64,000 nucleotides of DNA from the NCBI RefSeq assembly GCF_014218335.1, contig NZ_AP023367.1, positions 2,109,501 through 2,173,500 of the forward strand, given 5' to 3'. Both the position numbers and the translations under genes were made by a program. Below, piece after piece: positions 1 through 7,891 of the stretch. Position 1 is the first letter of the stretch. Each line of letters opens with the position of its first letter. Source of the DNA: Anaerocolumna cellulosilytica. GTDB lineage: Bacteria; Bacillota; Clostridia; Lachnospirales; Lachnospiraceae. The notes under the pieces were generated by a model. That model was not told the origin of the DNA, did not search any database, and worked only from the letters and a program-made list of their open reading frames with translations.

Positions 1-1
1 A

Positions 2-301
2 GTTTTTCATAACACAGAGCTGTTTGCTTGGGCAGGTATATTTAGCGGAGGACTTGTAATCCAAAATGAGGAGGAGGATTATACTCCTTTACTTAAAGAT
101 TTGTCGGCATTTCAACAAGCTTTTAAACTTCTTTATATAGCTTGCGGTGAACAGGACGGATTTTATGAGGAAACGTTTGAAACGGTTCAGGATTTAAAAG
201 CTTGTAACATACCTCTGGTCACGTTCTTTCAAAAGGGCTACCATGATTGGACTTTCTGGAGACATTGTGTGACCGATTTCCTACAAAGATTGTTTTATTA
301 A
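2..301 (+). CDS. putative esterase, C-terminal fragment (gene enters from left edge)
   Basis: The reading frame is open from base 2 to a TAA ending at 301, so the upstream part of the gene lies outside the window. The visible ~99 residues resemble the C-terminus of the alpha/beta-hydrolase putative esterase family (esterase D / feruloyl-esterase-like). The typical end is present: an LYIACGEQDG strand, then a helix and strand, then GYHDWTFWR, where the His of HDW would be the catalytic histidine. The nucleophile serine and any signal peptide or carbohydrate-binding module cannot be seen. In this polysaccharide-degrading setting an acetyl-xylan or feruloyl esterase role is plausible, but that is inference. 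An intrinsic terminator follows immediately. Confidence 0.75.
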   Translation, partial: VFHNTELFAWAGIFSGGLVIQNEEEDYTPLLKDLSAFQQAFKLLYIACGEQDGFYEETFETVQDLKACNIPLVTFFQKGYHDWTFWRHCVTDFLQRLFY

Positions 302-329
302 TGTTTGAGTTTCTCACCGGCACGGTGAC

Positions 330-366
330 AAAAGCTCCCCGAATTAAATATCGAGGAGCTTTTTTT
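330..366 (+). terminator. intrinsic terminator of the esterase gene
   Basis: AAAAGCTCC (330-338) pairs with GGAGCTTTT (355-363), followed by a run of T. It lies 28 bases after the esterase stop codon. The flanking gene on the other side is convergent, and the A-run on the left arm could also serve it. Confidence 0.85.
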
Positions 367-385
367 CATAACGTGTCGAAGAATA

Positions 386-1756
386 TTACTCTTTTAGAAG
401 AGAGTAGATTTCATTGGTTTTTTCAGGTGCGTCTCCATTTATAATAATAATTCTGTCGGAAAGAGTAATAACAAGATAGGGGGAGATGTTCCGATGGACG
501 TATACGGAGCAATCTCCATATCCCTGTACATTAAATCTACCCACATAAAAACGATCACTATCCCCGCCATTGCGTTTATTCATCTTAGGAAGTTGATCTA
601 TTTGCACCACTGCTTTCATAGCATCGATCGAAAAAGAATCCCTATACATTGGTGCGCTTATATAAGCTGTATGATTTTTCATTTCAAATTCCACCGTACC
701 AAAATCAAGTGGCATTACAAACTTTGCAAGTGCTATTATTCCTAATACTACTATAGCCAGGACAATATTTGTCAGTCTTCCAAACGTAGATGCCATGTTA
801 ACTGTAACTCCATAGCCTAAGCGATTTTCAACCCAGACACGTTTGTCAGTGGGATTTTTGTAATTTCCTGTTGCCCAGTATTGATCTTCATCCGTGTAAA
901 CTTCCTCAGAAGTAAATAAGAGCAAATTATGTCGTTCATCTCTTACCGTATAATATGCCGATAAAATAGGTGCATAGGTTAAACAAGTTGATATTCCAAG
1001 CAATACCATCATCACAAATAAATCAAGTACATTACACTGAACTAAGAAAAACATAAGCGTATAAAGAATGGTTCCAATATGAGCTTGCAAAATCCAGCAT
1101 TTTGACCATTGATGTCTGTAAATCTGATTCAGGGCAAGATTTATTTCTGTATTTTCTGAATATGTAATAACTCTCTCTTTTGTAACTATCCGATAGGCTA
1201 GGAATCCGATTACTACACTTATAATTGAGCACATTGGAAATATCCAGGAGGAAAGGTGATACTCTTGTTTATGTAACAATAATAGGATGGGAATTAAGGA
1301 AATAATAAAAGCCTGGATAAACCAAAACGGTGAAGCAGGCATTTTCCCTTTTAATCTGCTCACCTCCGTGTCAATACTAAGAATATGTTTTTCACCGACA
1401 TACCATTTGTTTTCTTTTTTCACTGTATATAATATGCTAAAATATCTTTTTTGAATAAGACTATTTACAAAGAAAAGTAAACAGCACCAAGCTAAAATGT
1501 ATAATATACTAATGGATGTGTATTTTGAAATAATGAGAAGAGGGAACATAAGCAAAATGAACACGAAACCTGCTAAAGTATATGATTTATGATATTTTTG
1601 AACGATTTTTTGCACTTCACTATTTTGGAGCTCAAAACGAGGAAGTGATACCCCAAGAAGAATATTGCCATTTGCCTTTTCAGCGGTTTTATTCGTTAAA
1701 ATAAGTGTAATCAAAACCGTCAGTGTAACAAATAAATTAATAACAATAGAAATCAT
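386..1756 (-). CDS. DUF5808-type multi-pass membrane protein
   Basis: A 456-residue integral membrane protein with an N-terminal membrane segment, hydrophobic segments near residues 60-105, 145-195, 220-265 and 335-355, and a soluble C-terminal ~100 residues. The stretch with DEDQYWATGNYKNPTDKRVW, followed by a short GYGVTVNMA motif, resembles the DUF5808 domain found in DUF1648-like Firmicutes membrane proteins. The C-terminus looks like a small PH-like beta domain. The start codon overlaps the stop of the GntR regulator gene (ATGA), with an AGGAGG site inside that gene, so the two are translationally coupled. Function is unknown. YtrA-type regulators usually control adjacent membrane or ABC components that respond to cell-wall stress, and this one is probably autoregulated together with the regulator. 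Confidence 0.85.
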   Translation of the reverse strand: MISIVINLFVTLTVLITLILTNKTAEKANGNILLGVSLPRFELQNSEVQKIVQKYHKSYTLAGFVFILLMFPLLIISKYTSISILYILAWCCLLFFVNSLIQKRYFSILYTVKKENKWYVGEKHILSIDTEVSRLKGKMPASPFWFIQAFIISLIPILLLLHKQEYHLSSWIFPMCSIISVVIGFLAYRIVTKERVITYSENTEINLALNQIYRHQWSKCWILQAHIGTILYTLMFFLVQCNVLDLFVMMVLLGISTCLTYAPILSAYYTVRDERHNLLLFTSEEVYTDEDQYWATGNYKNPTDKRVWVENRLGYGVTVNMASTFGRLTNIVLAIVVLGIIALAKFVMPLDFGTVEFEMKNHTAYISAPMYRDSFSIDAMKAVVQIDQLPKMNKRNGGDSDRFYVGRFNVQGYGDCSVYVHRNISPYLVITLSDRIIIINGDAPEKTNEIYSLLKE

Positions 1757-2151
1757 ATGTTACCTCCTGCAATGCTTGAAATATTCAAACGGTCAAACAT
1801 TTCATCGCACAACTTCAAAAAGTGTTCTTTTTCAATTCCCTTAAGTGATGATTCAGTAATTAGTAAAGCCAATTCACTTTCAATTTTTTCGGTAAAATCT
1901 CCAGTTAAGAGCGCAGTGGGTTTGACTTTAGCTCCGTGACGACGGTCTATTTCAATAAAGCCTTCATTTTTGAGAATCGTATAAGCTTTTGTTACTGTCA
2001 TCATATTAATACCAATGTCTTCAGCCATTTGCCGAACAGTAGGTAATCCCTGTCCAATTTTCAAATCCCCTCGCCCGATTCCTATAACAATCTGATTACG
2101 CAATTGGACATAAATAGGTGTTGCGCTTGTTGTATTTAGTTTAATTATCAT
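1753..2151 (-). CDS. GntR-family transcriptional regulator, YtrA subfamily
   Basis: A 132-residue protein with an N-terminal winged helix (residues ~10-75; PIYVQLRNQIVIGIGRG, then GLPTVRQMAEDIGINMMTVTKAYTIL and GFIEIDRRHGAKV). Only a short (~50 residue) helical C-terminal dimerisation tail follows, which is the hallmark of the YtrA subfamily: small proteins without a ligand-binding FCD/UTRA domain. The start is fixed by a GGAGG 7-12 bases upstream. It is the first gene of a two-gene leftward operon, and its promoter lies inside a 49-bp palindrome that is very likely its own operator. Homologues repress their own operon until cell-envelope stress occurs. Confidence 0.93.
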   Translation of the reverse strand: MIIKLNTTSATPIYVQLRNQIVIGIGRGDLKIGQGLPTVRQMAEDIGINMMTVTKAYTILKNEGFIEIDRRHGAKVKPTALLTGDFTEKIESELALLITESSLKGIEKEHFLKLCDEMFDRLNISSIAGGNI

Positions 2152-2170
2152 TTATTATCCTCCACTAATT

Positions 2171-2223
2171 CACTAAGTATTATTTGTATTACATATTATA
2201 ATACAAATAATGCTTAGTGTCAA
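2171..2223 (-). promoter_or_regulatory. consensus sigma-A promoter embedded in a near-perfect palindrome (GntR operator)
   Basis: Arms 2171-2191 and 2199-2219 are 21-base inverted repeats with one mismatch around a 7-base centre (arm begins CACTAAGTATTATTTG). On the minus strand TTGACA (2223-2218), a 17-base spacer and TATAAT (2200-2195) form a full-consensus promoter. A bound repressor would cover -35, spacer and -10. YtrA-type regulators bind long AT-rich palindromes of this kind, so autoregulation is the simplest reading. Confidence 0.85.
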
Positions 2224-2627
2224 GTATGCCTGTGAATGGGACAATGATTTTTGTGTATCTTGCTAACGGTATATTGGAAGTTAGTATGCTGGTTATATCT
2301 AAACCCATAATCTGTAGTTGATAGTTACAAATCGCAAATATTAGATATTAATATAGTTCATATTAAGCTGATGATATGTCATTGTTTCGTATTAAATATT
2401 TATATATAATTATATTGTTGGGCATATTATACAACTTGAAGAATTGATATGCTTATTTGGATGTGAAATGTAACTAAAATAGTCTCTTGAGATACTTTAA
2501 AAGTATACGTAATTAGTAATTCGAGTCAAGATGTATACAGAAATGGAGGTTAGCGGTCAGCATTTTAGGTTAATACAGAACTTCTTTATCCGGCACATTT
2601 TCACAGTACTATAAAAGGAGAGTAATT
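2224..2627. other. 404-bp AT-rich intergenic region upstream of the transporter operon
   Basis: I find no credible gene here. The only symmetric site I see is a 15-bp palindrome, ATACTTTAAAAGTAT (2492-2506), which could be an operator for the downstream sugar-transport operon. A weak TTGAGA (2488-2493) overlaps its left end, but no good -10 follows at normal spacing. An AAAGGAGA ribosome site precedes the start at 2628. Confidence 0.4.
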
Positions 2628-3548
2628 ATGAAACTATTTCAAAATAAAAAGAAGAAAAAATCTATAATAGAATTTCTTTACATACTGCCCTTTCTAATCT
2701 TGATTGCCGTATTTGCTTATTATCCCTTGTATGGCTGGGTATATGCCTTTTTTGACTACAGACCGCCTCAGCCTTTAACTATGGATAATTTTGTCGGACT
2801 GAAATGGTTTCAATCCTTGGTGTCTAATCCGGTAAAGACTAAACAAATAGTAAATGTAGTTACGAACACTTTAGTTATGAGTGGAATAACTGTTACAACC
2901 TCCTGGCTGCCCATGCTTTTTGCGGTTTTTTTGAATGAAATTAAGTGTATACCCTTTCGAAAAGCGGTTCAGACAGTGACAACAATTCCTAATTTTATTA
3001 GTTGGGTCTTGGTGTATTCGGTTGCTTTTAATATATTTAATAATACTGGTGTAGTTAATCAGGTGTTCGTATCTTTAGGTATCATTGATAAACCCATTCA
3101 ATTCTTGCAGGCATCAGAACATGTATGGTTAACTCAATGGTTGTGGCTTACATGGAAAAATTTGGGATGGGCAGCCATTATGTATATAGCCGCAATTACC
3201 AGTATTGATGAGGAGTTGTTTGAAGCAGCTAAAGTTGACGGAGCCACCAGAATGCAGATGATTCGCTATATAACAATTCCCAGTATTCTCCCTACTTATT
3301 TTGTACTTTTGATGTTAAGTATTGCTAGTTTTTTAACAAATGGTATGGAACAGTATTATGTATTTCAAAATGCATTTAATAAAGAAAAGATTCAGGTTTT
3401 AGATTTATATGTATTTAACCTGGCAATGGGAAGCGGCAGTTACTCAGTTGCGACAGCTCTTAGTATACTAAAAAGTATGATAAGCTTGATTTTGCTTAGT
3501 CTGGCTAATGGTATTTCAAAGCTAGTCAGAGGTGAGAGCTTTTTATAA
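2628..3548 (+). CDS. carbohydrate ABC transporter permease, LplB type (CUT1)
   Basis: A 306-residue permease with about six transmembrane segments and the conserved cytoplasmic EAA loop (EELFEAAKVDGATRMQMIRY ending in PSILP) that docks with the ATPase. It opens with the basic KNKKKKKSIIEFLYILPF stretch and YYPLYGW motif typical of LplB permeases, which pair with YtcP-like permeases and large lipoprotein binding proteins. It is the first gene of a cluster (permease, permease, binding protein, GH43, GH43, GH5). No ATPase gene is nearby, so a shared MsmK/MsmX-type ATPase elsewhere must energise it (family knowledge). The substrate is probably an arabinoxylan- or xylan-derived oligosaccharide, inferred from the neighbours. 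Confidence 0.95.
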   Translation: MKLFQNKKKKKSIIEFLYILPFLILIAVFAYYPLYGWVYAFFDYRPPQPLTMDNFVGLKWFQSLVSNPVKTKQIVNVVTNTLVMSGITVTTSWLPMLFAVFLNEIKCIPFRKAVQTVTTIPNFISWVLVYSVAFNIFNNTGVVNQVFVSLGIIDKPIQFLQASEHVWLTQWLWLTWKNLGWAAIMYIAAITSIDEELFEAAKVDGATRMQMIRYITIPSILPTYFVLLMLSIASFLTNGMEQYYVFQNAFNKEKIQVLDLYVFNLAMGSGSYSVATALSILKSMISLILLSLANGISKLVRGESFL

Positions 3549-3565
3549 GATAAGGAGGACTTCTC

Positions 3566-4486
3566 ATGGGGAGCGAAAAAAGAAAAAAACGTAAAAAGTC
3601 AAGTTTTAGTGATAAGCTTATTCATGTCCTAACCTATACTTTTTTCGGAGTTTTTGCATTTATCTGTATTTACCCATTTTATTACATATTTATTAATACC
3701 ATCAGTTCTAATGAACTGAGTCAAAAAGGATTAATTATTTTTTGGCCGAAAGGTGTGCATGTTCAAAATTATTTAAAAGCAATGAAGATTCCGGGATTAT
3801 TTGATGCTGCTGTGATTTCTGTTGGTCGAACAGTACTTGGTACCTTGCTTACGGTGGCAGCAACAGCTTTCCTAGGTTATATGTTCACAAGAGAAACAAT
3901 GTGGCATAGAAAATTCTGGTATCGTTTTGTTGTTGTTACCATGTACTTTAATGCCGGAATCATTCCGTGGTTTTTGACCATGAGAAATCTAAATTTGACT
4001 AATAATTTTTGGGGATATATTTTGCCGGCAATCGTATCACCTTTTTATATTATACTGGCTAAGACCTTTGTTGAATCCATACCAAAGGAATTGCAACAAG
4101 CCGCTGAAATAGACGGAGCAGGCACAATGAAAATATTTTTACGAATTATTCTGCCTGTTATTAAGCCAATTATGGCAACTATATCAATATTTGCAGCAGT
4201 GGGACAATGGAATGCTTTTCAGGATACATTAATATTAATGACGGATAATAAGTTGTACAGTCTTCAATTTATCTTGTACCAATACATCAATCAGGCAAGC
4301 TCCTTAAAACAGCTTGTTAATTCATCAAGCAGTTCAGCAGTGGCACAAAGTGTTGCAACAGTACAGACTGCCACTTCTATACGTATGACAGTAACAATTA
4401 TTGTAGTTGCGCCAATACTGTTTATCTATCCAATTTTTCAGCGATATTTTGTAAAGGGAATTATGATTGGAGCAGTCAAGGGCTAG
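3566..4486 (+). CDS. carbohydrate ABC transporter permease, YtcP/LplC type (CUT1)
   Basis: A 306-residue second permease of the same transporter, beginning 18 bases after the first with an AAGGAGG site. It has a basic N-terminus, about six membrane segments, the EAA loop (KELQQAAEIDGAGTMKIFLR then ILPVIKP) and the GIMIGAVKG C-terminus characteristic of LplC/YtcP permeases. An unusual Ser/Gln/Ala-rich periplasmic loop (around residues 250-275) precedes the last segment. It should form a heterodimer with the preceding permease. Confidence 0.95.
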   Translation: MGSEKRKKRKKSSFSDKLIHVLTYTFFGVFAFICIYPFYYIFINTISSNELSQKGLIIFWPKGVHVQNYLKAMKIPGLFDAAVISVGRTVLGTLLTVAATAFLGYMFTRETMWHRKFWYRFVVVTMYFNAGIIPWFLTMRNLNLTNNFWGYILPAIVSPFYIILAKTFVESIPKELQQAAEIDGAGTMKIFLRIILPVIKPIMATISIFAAVGQWNAFQDTLILMTDNKLYSLQFILYQYINQASSLKQLVNSSSSSAVAQSVATVQTATSIRMTVTIIVVAPILFIYPIFQRYFVKGIMIGAVKG

Positions 4487-4537
4487 AAGATGGAGGGTGT
4501 TAACATCCTTTCATATAAAAAGTGAGGAGGATTTTTT

Positions 4538-6304
4538 ATGAAGACGAGAAAAAAAGCTATAAGATTAGCAGCTGTACTAGTGGCTTTTTCCTTGATTATG
4601 ACGGGCTGTGGAGGAAAGAACAAGACGGTAAACAATACAACGGCTAATACAAGCTCCCAATCGGATACAGCGTTGGGGGGAATTGACCGTACCGAGCCGC
4701 TTACTCTTGAGATTTATGATGTGGCCGCTAATTATCAGGGAATGCAAAGCGGATGGTTTGGAAAGGTGGTTAAGGATAAATTCAATCTTGAATTAAATAT
4801 CATCGCGCCGCAGGCTTCCGGCAATGGAGAGGCTCTATACCAGACACGAACTGCTTCCGGAAAACTTGGAGACATCATCCTTTTGGACAACTCACCTCTT
4901 CAGGATTGCATTAAGGCAGGGTTGATATCAGACATCACGAATGAGGTACAAAGCAGTGAGAATCTAAACCAGTATTATGAGCAATATAAAACCTTTAACA
5001 CGGGCCTTGAGGAGAATACTGAAGGAAAAATCTATGGACTTCCCTGTCAAATTACGAATACCTCACCTACAACCTATACAGATACTGAAATTTATATCAG
5101 TCCAATGCTCCCTTGGGATTACTATACGGAGATAGGAACTCCGGAAATGAAAACCATGGAGGATTTACTGAAGGTTTTAGAGCAGATTCAAGCAGCGCAT
5201 CCAGTAAATGCCGCAGGTGATCCAAGTTATGCTATTTCTTTGTGGGCTGACTGGGATAAGGGAGGAACCCAGATTACAATGGAAACCGCAACCCAATTGA
5301 CTAAAATGTATGGATATGAAGTGAATGGTTCCATTATGCTGGGTAATACCGGCGATATGAAACAAGTCACAGATGATGACGGGGCCTATTATAAAATGCT
5401 GCACTTCTTCTTTGAAGCGAATCAAAGAGGTTTAGTGGACCCGGATTCCGGCACTCAGAATTGGGATACAGCCTGCACTAAGATGAAGAACAAACAAGTA
5501 TTAATGTTTTGGTATTCCTGGCAGAGAGGCTTTTGGAATACTCCTGACCGTGCGAATGACAGGAATGCATACATCTATGCACCCGTTCAGGATATGAATT
5601 TTTATCAGCCCTCTGATTCCTATTATGGTGACGGAAGGGCGCTTGCAATTGGGTCTCATATGGAGGGAAATACTAGAGCTAGAGCAATAGAATTCCTAGA
5701 TTGGTTAATTAGCCCGGAAGGACTTGATTTTCTACATGCAGGTATTCCAGACTGGAGTTATACGAAAGATTCTGAGGGAAAATATACACTTACTGAAGAG
5801 GGGTTATATGGTCTCATGGAGAACCGTACAGTTCCGGATGAATGGGGTGGCGGCGGATTTGACGACGGAAATAGTAAAATTAATCAATGGCCATTGCACT
5901 CTGTGTCTACAAACCCGAATACAGGAGAAACGTACAATTATAATTATTGGAATTCTTATCTGGAAGCAAATAAAACAATAATGACAAAGGAATGGAGTGA
6001 GAAATATGGGGCTCCAAACCAAGTGGCATATTTAGAAAAAACGGGACAATTAAAACCGGTACCAAATGTTAATATAATTCTGCCAAGTGATACTACAGAT
6101 ATTGCCTTAATTCGCAGTCAATGCGCCACTATAATCTGTGATACATCATGGAGAATGGTTTTTGCAAAAGACGAAGAAGATTTTAAAGCAATGTGGGAAG
6201 AAATGAAAATCCAACTTGAAGGTCTTGATTGGAATCAGTTGGTGGAATTTGATAAATCTAAGTTTGAGAAAGTTTTAGAAGCGAGGGAAGCGGCGATGAA
6301 ATAA
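4538..6304 (+). CDS. extracellular solute-binding lipoprotein of the CUT1 transporter
   Basis: A 588-residue binding protein with a lipoprotein signal peptide; the lipobox is MTGC with Cys ~24. A Ser/Thr/Asn-rich linker follows, then a two-lobed solute-binding fold. The length and the LplA-like features (DIILLDNSPLQDCIKAGLI, then QVLMFWYSWQRGF) match the large binding proteins that serve LplB/YtcP permeases. It would be anchored outside the membrane and hand oligosaccharides to the two preceding permeases. The start is set by a GAGGAGG site. The next gene follows after 138 bases that contain copy 1 of the repeated hairpin element, suggesting regulated read-through or processing between transporter and enzymes. 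Confidence 0.94.
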   Translation: MKTRKKAIRLAAVLVAFSLIMTGCGGKNKTVNNTTANTSSQSDTALGGIDRTEPLTLEIYDVAANYQGMQSGWFGKVVKDKFNLELNIIAPQASGNGEALYQTRTASGKLGDIILLDNSPLQDCIKAGLISDITNEVQSSENLNQYYEQYKTFNTGLEENTEGKIYGLPCQITNTSPTTYTDTEIYISPMLPWDYYTEIGTPEMKTMEDLLKVLEQIQAAHPVNAAGDPSYAISLWADWDKGGTQITMETATQLTKMYGYEVNGSIMLGNTGDMKQVTDDDGAYYKMLHFFFEANQRGLVDPDSGTQNWDTACTKMKNKQVLMFWYSWQRGFWNTPDRANDRNAYIYAPVQDMNFYQPSDSYYGDGRALAIGSHMEGNTRARAIEFLDWLISPEGLDFLHAGIPDWSYTKDSEGKYTLTEEGLYGLMENRTVPDEWGGGGFDDGNSKINQWPLHSVSTNPNTGETYNYNYWNSYLEANKTIMTKEWSEKYGAPNQVAYLEKTGQLKPVPNVNIILPSDTTDIALIRSQCATIICDTSWRMVFAKDEEDFKAMWEEMKIQLEGLDWNQLVEFDKSKFEKVLEAREAAMK

Positions 6305-6377
6305 AGTCTCGTATGCCTATAAATCAAAAGTAAAAGTAATATATGAAGTAGTTAGATTTAAAAGAAATATAGATAAA

Positions 6378-6442
6378 GAGAAAGGATGCCACAGAGTAAT
6401 TCTATTAGCTGATTTTATAGTGGCAGTGTTGTAGGTTGAACA
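6378..6442 (+). promoter_or_regulatory. conserved hairpin RNA element, copy 1 (before GH43 gene)
   Basis: GAGAAAGGATGCCA (6378-6391) is identical to blocks at 34019 and, on the minus strand, 60997. TGCCAC pairs with GTGGCA (6420-6425). The enclosed loop contains AATTCTATT with a short CAG/CTG inner helix. The element closes with AGTGGCAGTG (6419-6428). A second weak hairpin (TGTT 6427-6430 with AACA 6439-6442) runs up to the ATG at 6443, which otherwise has only a poor ribosome site. Confidence 0.6.
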
Positions 6443-7858
6443 ATGAAAAAGCAAGCTTTTAATCCTTATTTACCATCCTGGGAGTATATTCCTGATGGAG
6501 AACCTTATGTATTCGGAGAACGTCTATATGTATTTGGCTCCCATGACCGTTTTAGAGGAAATGCATACTGCCTGAATGATTATGTATGCTGGTCTGCTAA
6601 AACGGATGATTTGGGAGACTGGCGTTATGAAGGGGTGATTTATTCAAAAACATCGGATCCCATGAATAAGGACGGAAGTATGTGTCTGTATGCTCCCGAT
6701 GTTACAAGAGGTCCGGATGGTCGTTATTATCTGTATTATGTACTAGATAAGGTTAGCGTTGTTTCCGTTGCAGTTTGTGAGGAACCGGCAGGAAGATATG
6801 AATTCTATGGATATGTGTCCTATAAGGATGGAACGCGACTAGGAGAAAGAAAAGGAGATGAACCGCAGTTTGATCCTGGAGTGTTCACAGAAGGTTATAA
6901 AACATATTTATATACGGGATTTTGTCCGAAAGGAGATACCAAAAGAAGCGGCCCAATGGTTACTATATTAGGAGCAGATATGCTTACAATTATTGAAGAA
7001 CCCATTTTTATTGCTCCAAGCGAACCTTATAGCAGGGGTAGTTCCTTTGAAGGACATGAATTTTTTGAAGCTCCTTCTATCCGTAAGAAGGGTGACACGT
7101 ATTATTTTATATATTCTTCAATTGCTATGCATGAATTATGTTATGCAACAAGCAAATCTCCTACGAAGGATTTTATATATAGGGGAGTTGTCAGCAGTAA
7201 CTGTGATATGCATATTAATACTTATAAGCCAGCAGTTAAACCAATGTTTTATGGGTCTAACAATCACGGCAGTATCATAGAGGTCGACGGCCAATGGTAC
7301 ATATTCTATCATCGTCATACAGATGGTACGAATTTTAGCAGACAAGGCTGTGCAGAACCACTTGTCTTTTTGGAGGATGGAAGTATAATGCAGTCAGAAA
7401 TGACCTCCTGTGGATTAAATGGTAAACCACTCGTAGGGAATGGAGAGTATCCGGCTTATATAGCCTGTAATCTTTTTTGCAGATATGAAGAAATTTATAC
7501 GGCACCTGGTGGTATGTGGATGGACAGCAGATATCCGAAAATCACCCAGGATGGCAAAGACGGAGATATGGAAGAAGGGTATATCCTTAATATGCGAGAT
7601 TCTGCTACGGCTGGCTTTAAATATTTTAGCTGCAAAAATATTAGAAGGATTGGGATAAAGGTAAGAGGGTACTGTAAGGGAGAATTCCATATTAAAACTT
7701 CCTGGAACGGGGAAAGTCTTGGCAGTATCCCGGTAGTATCCAGTAATATATGGAAGGAATATACCTCAGATATTGTAATACCTGATGGTGTGCAGGCAAT
7801 TTATATTACCTATCAGGGAGAGGGAAGTGCTGCTCTAAAATCCTTTTCTTTACACTAA
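6443..7858 (+). CDS. GH43 family glycoside hydrolase with C-terminal CBM6-like domain
   Basis: A 471-residue protein without a signal peptide, so probably cytoplasmic. Residues ~1-330 form the five-bladed GH43 propeller. The candidate catalytic triad is visible: Asp18 (IPDGEPYVF, general base), Asp144 (FDPGVF, pKa modulator) and Glu209 (FFEAPSIRKKGDTYYF, general acid). Residues ~345-471 look like a CBM6-type beta-sandwich ending in AIYITYQGEGSAALKSFSL. The family covers beta-xylosidases, alpha-L-arabinofuranosidases and related debranching enzymes. With a second GH43 next door and an oligosaccharide importer upstream, intracellular trimming of imported arabinoxylo-oligosaccharides is likely. 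The start codon has no strong ribosome site and sits at the end of a repeated hairpin element. Confidence 0.93.
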   Translation: MKKQAFNPYLPSWEYIPDGEPYVFGERLYVFGSHDRFRGNAYCLNDYVCWSAKTDDLGDWRYEGVIYSKTSDPMNKDGSMCLYAPDVTRGPDGRYYLYYVLDKVSVVSVAVCEEPAGRYEFYGYVSYKDGTRLGERKGDEPQFDPGVFTEGYKTYLYTGFCPKGDTKRSGPMVTILGADMLTIIEEPIFIAPSEPYSRGSSFEGHEFFEAPSIRKKGDTYYFIYSSIAMHELCYATSKSPTKDFIYRGVVSSNCDMHINTYKPAVKPMFYGSNNHGSIIEVDGQWYIFYHRHTDGTNFSRQGCAEPLVFLEDGSIMQSEMTSCGLNGKPLVGNGEYPAYIACNLFCRYEEIYTAPGGMWMDSRYPKITQDGKDGDMEEGYILNMRDSATAGFKYFSCKNIRRIGIKVRGYCKGEFHIKTSWNGESLGSIPVVSSNIWKEYTSDIVIPDGVQAIYITYQGEGSAALKSFSLH

Positions 7859-7891
7859 ATAAACTATGTGTCTAAGGAGGTAAGTGTTTAT

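Noticed and set aside
6378-6442. ANTAR-type tandem hairpins
   Set aside because: Tandem hairpins are present near microcompartment and sugar genes, but hexanucleotide loops with A1 and G4 are not conserved among the three copies.
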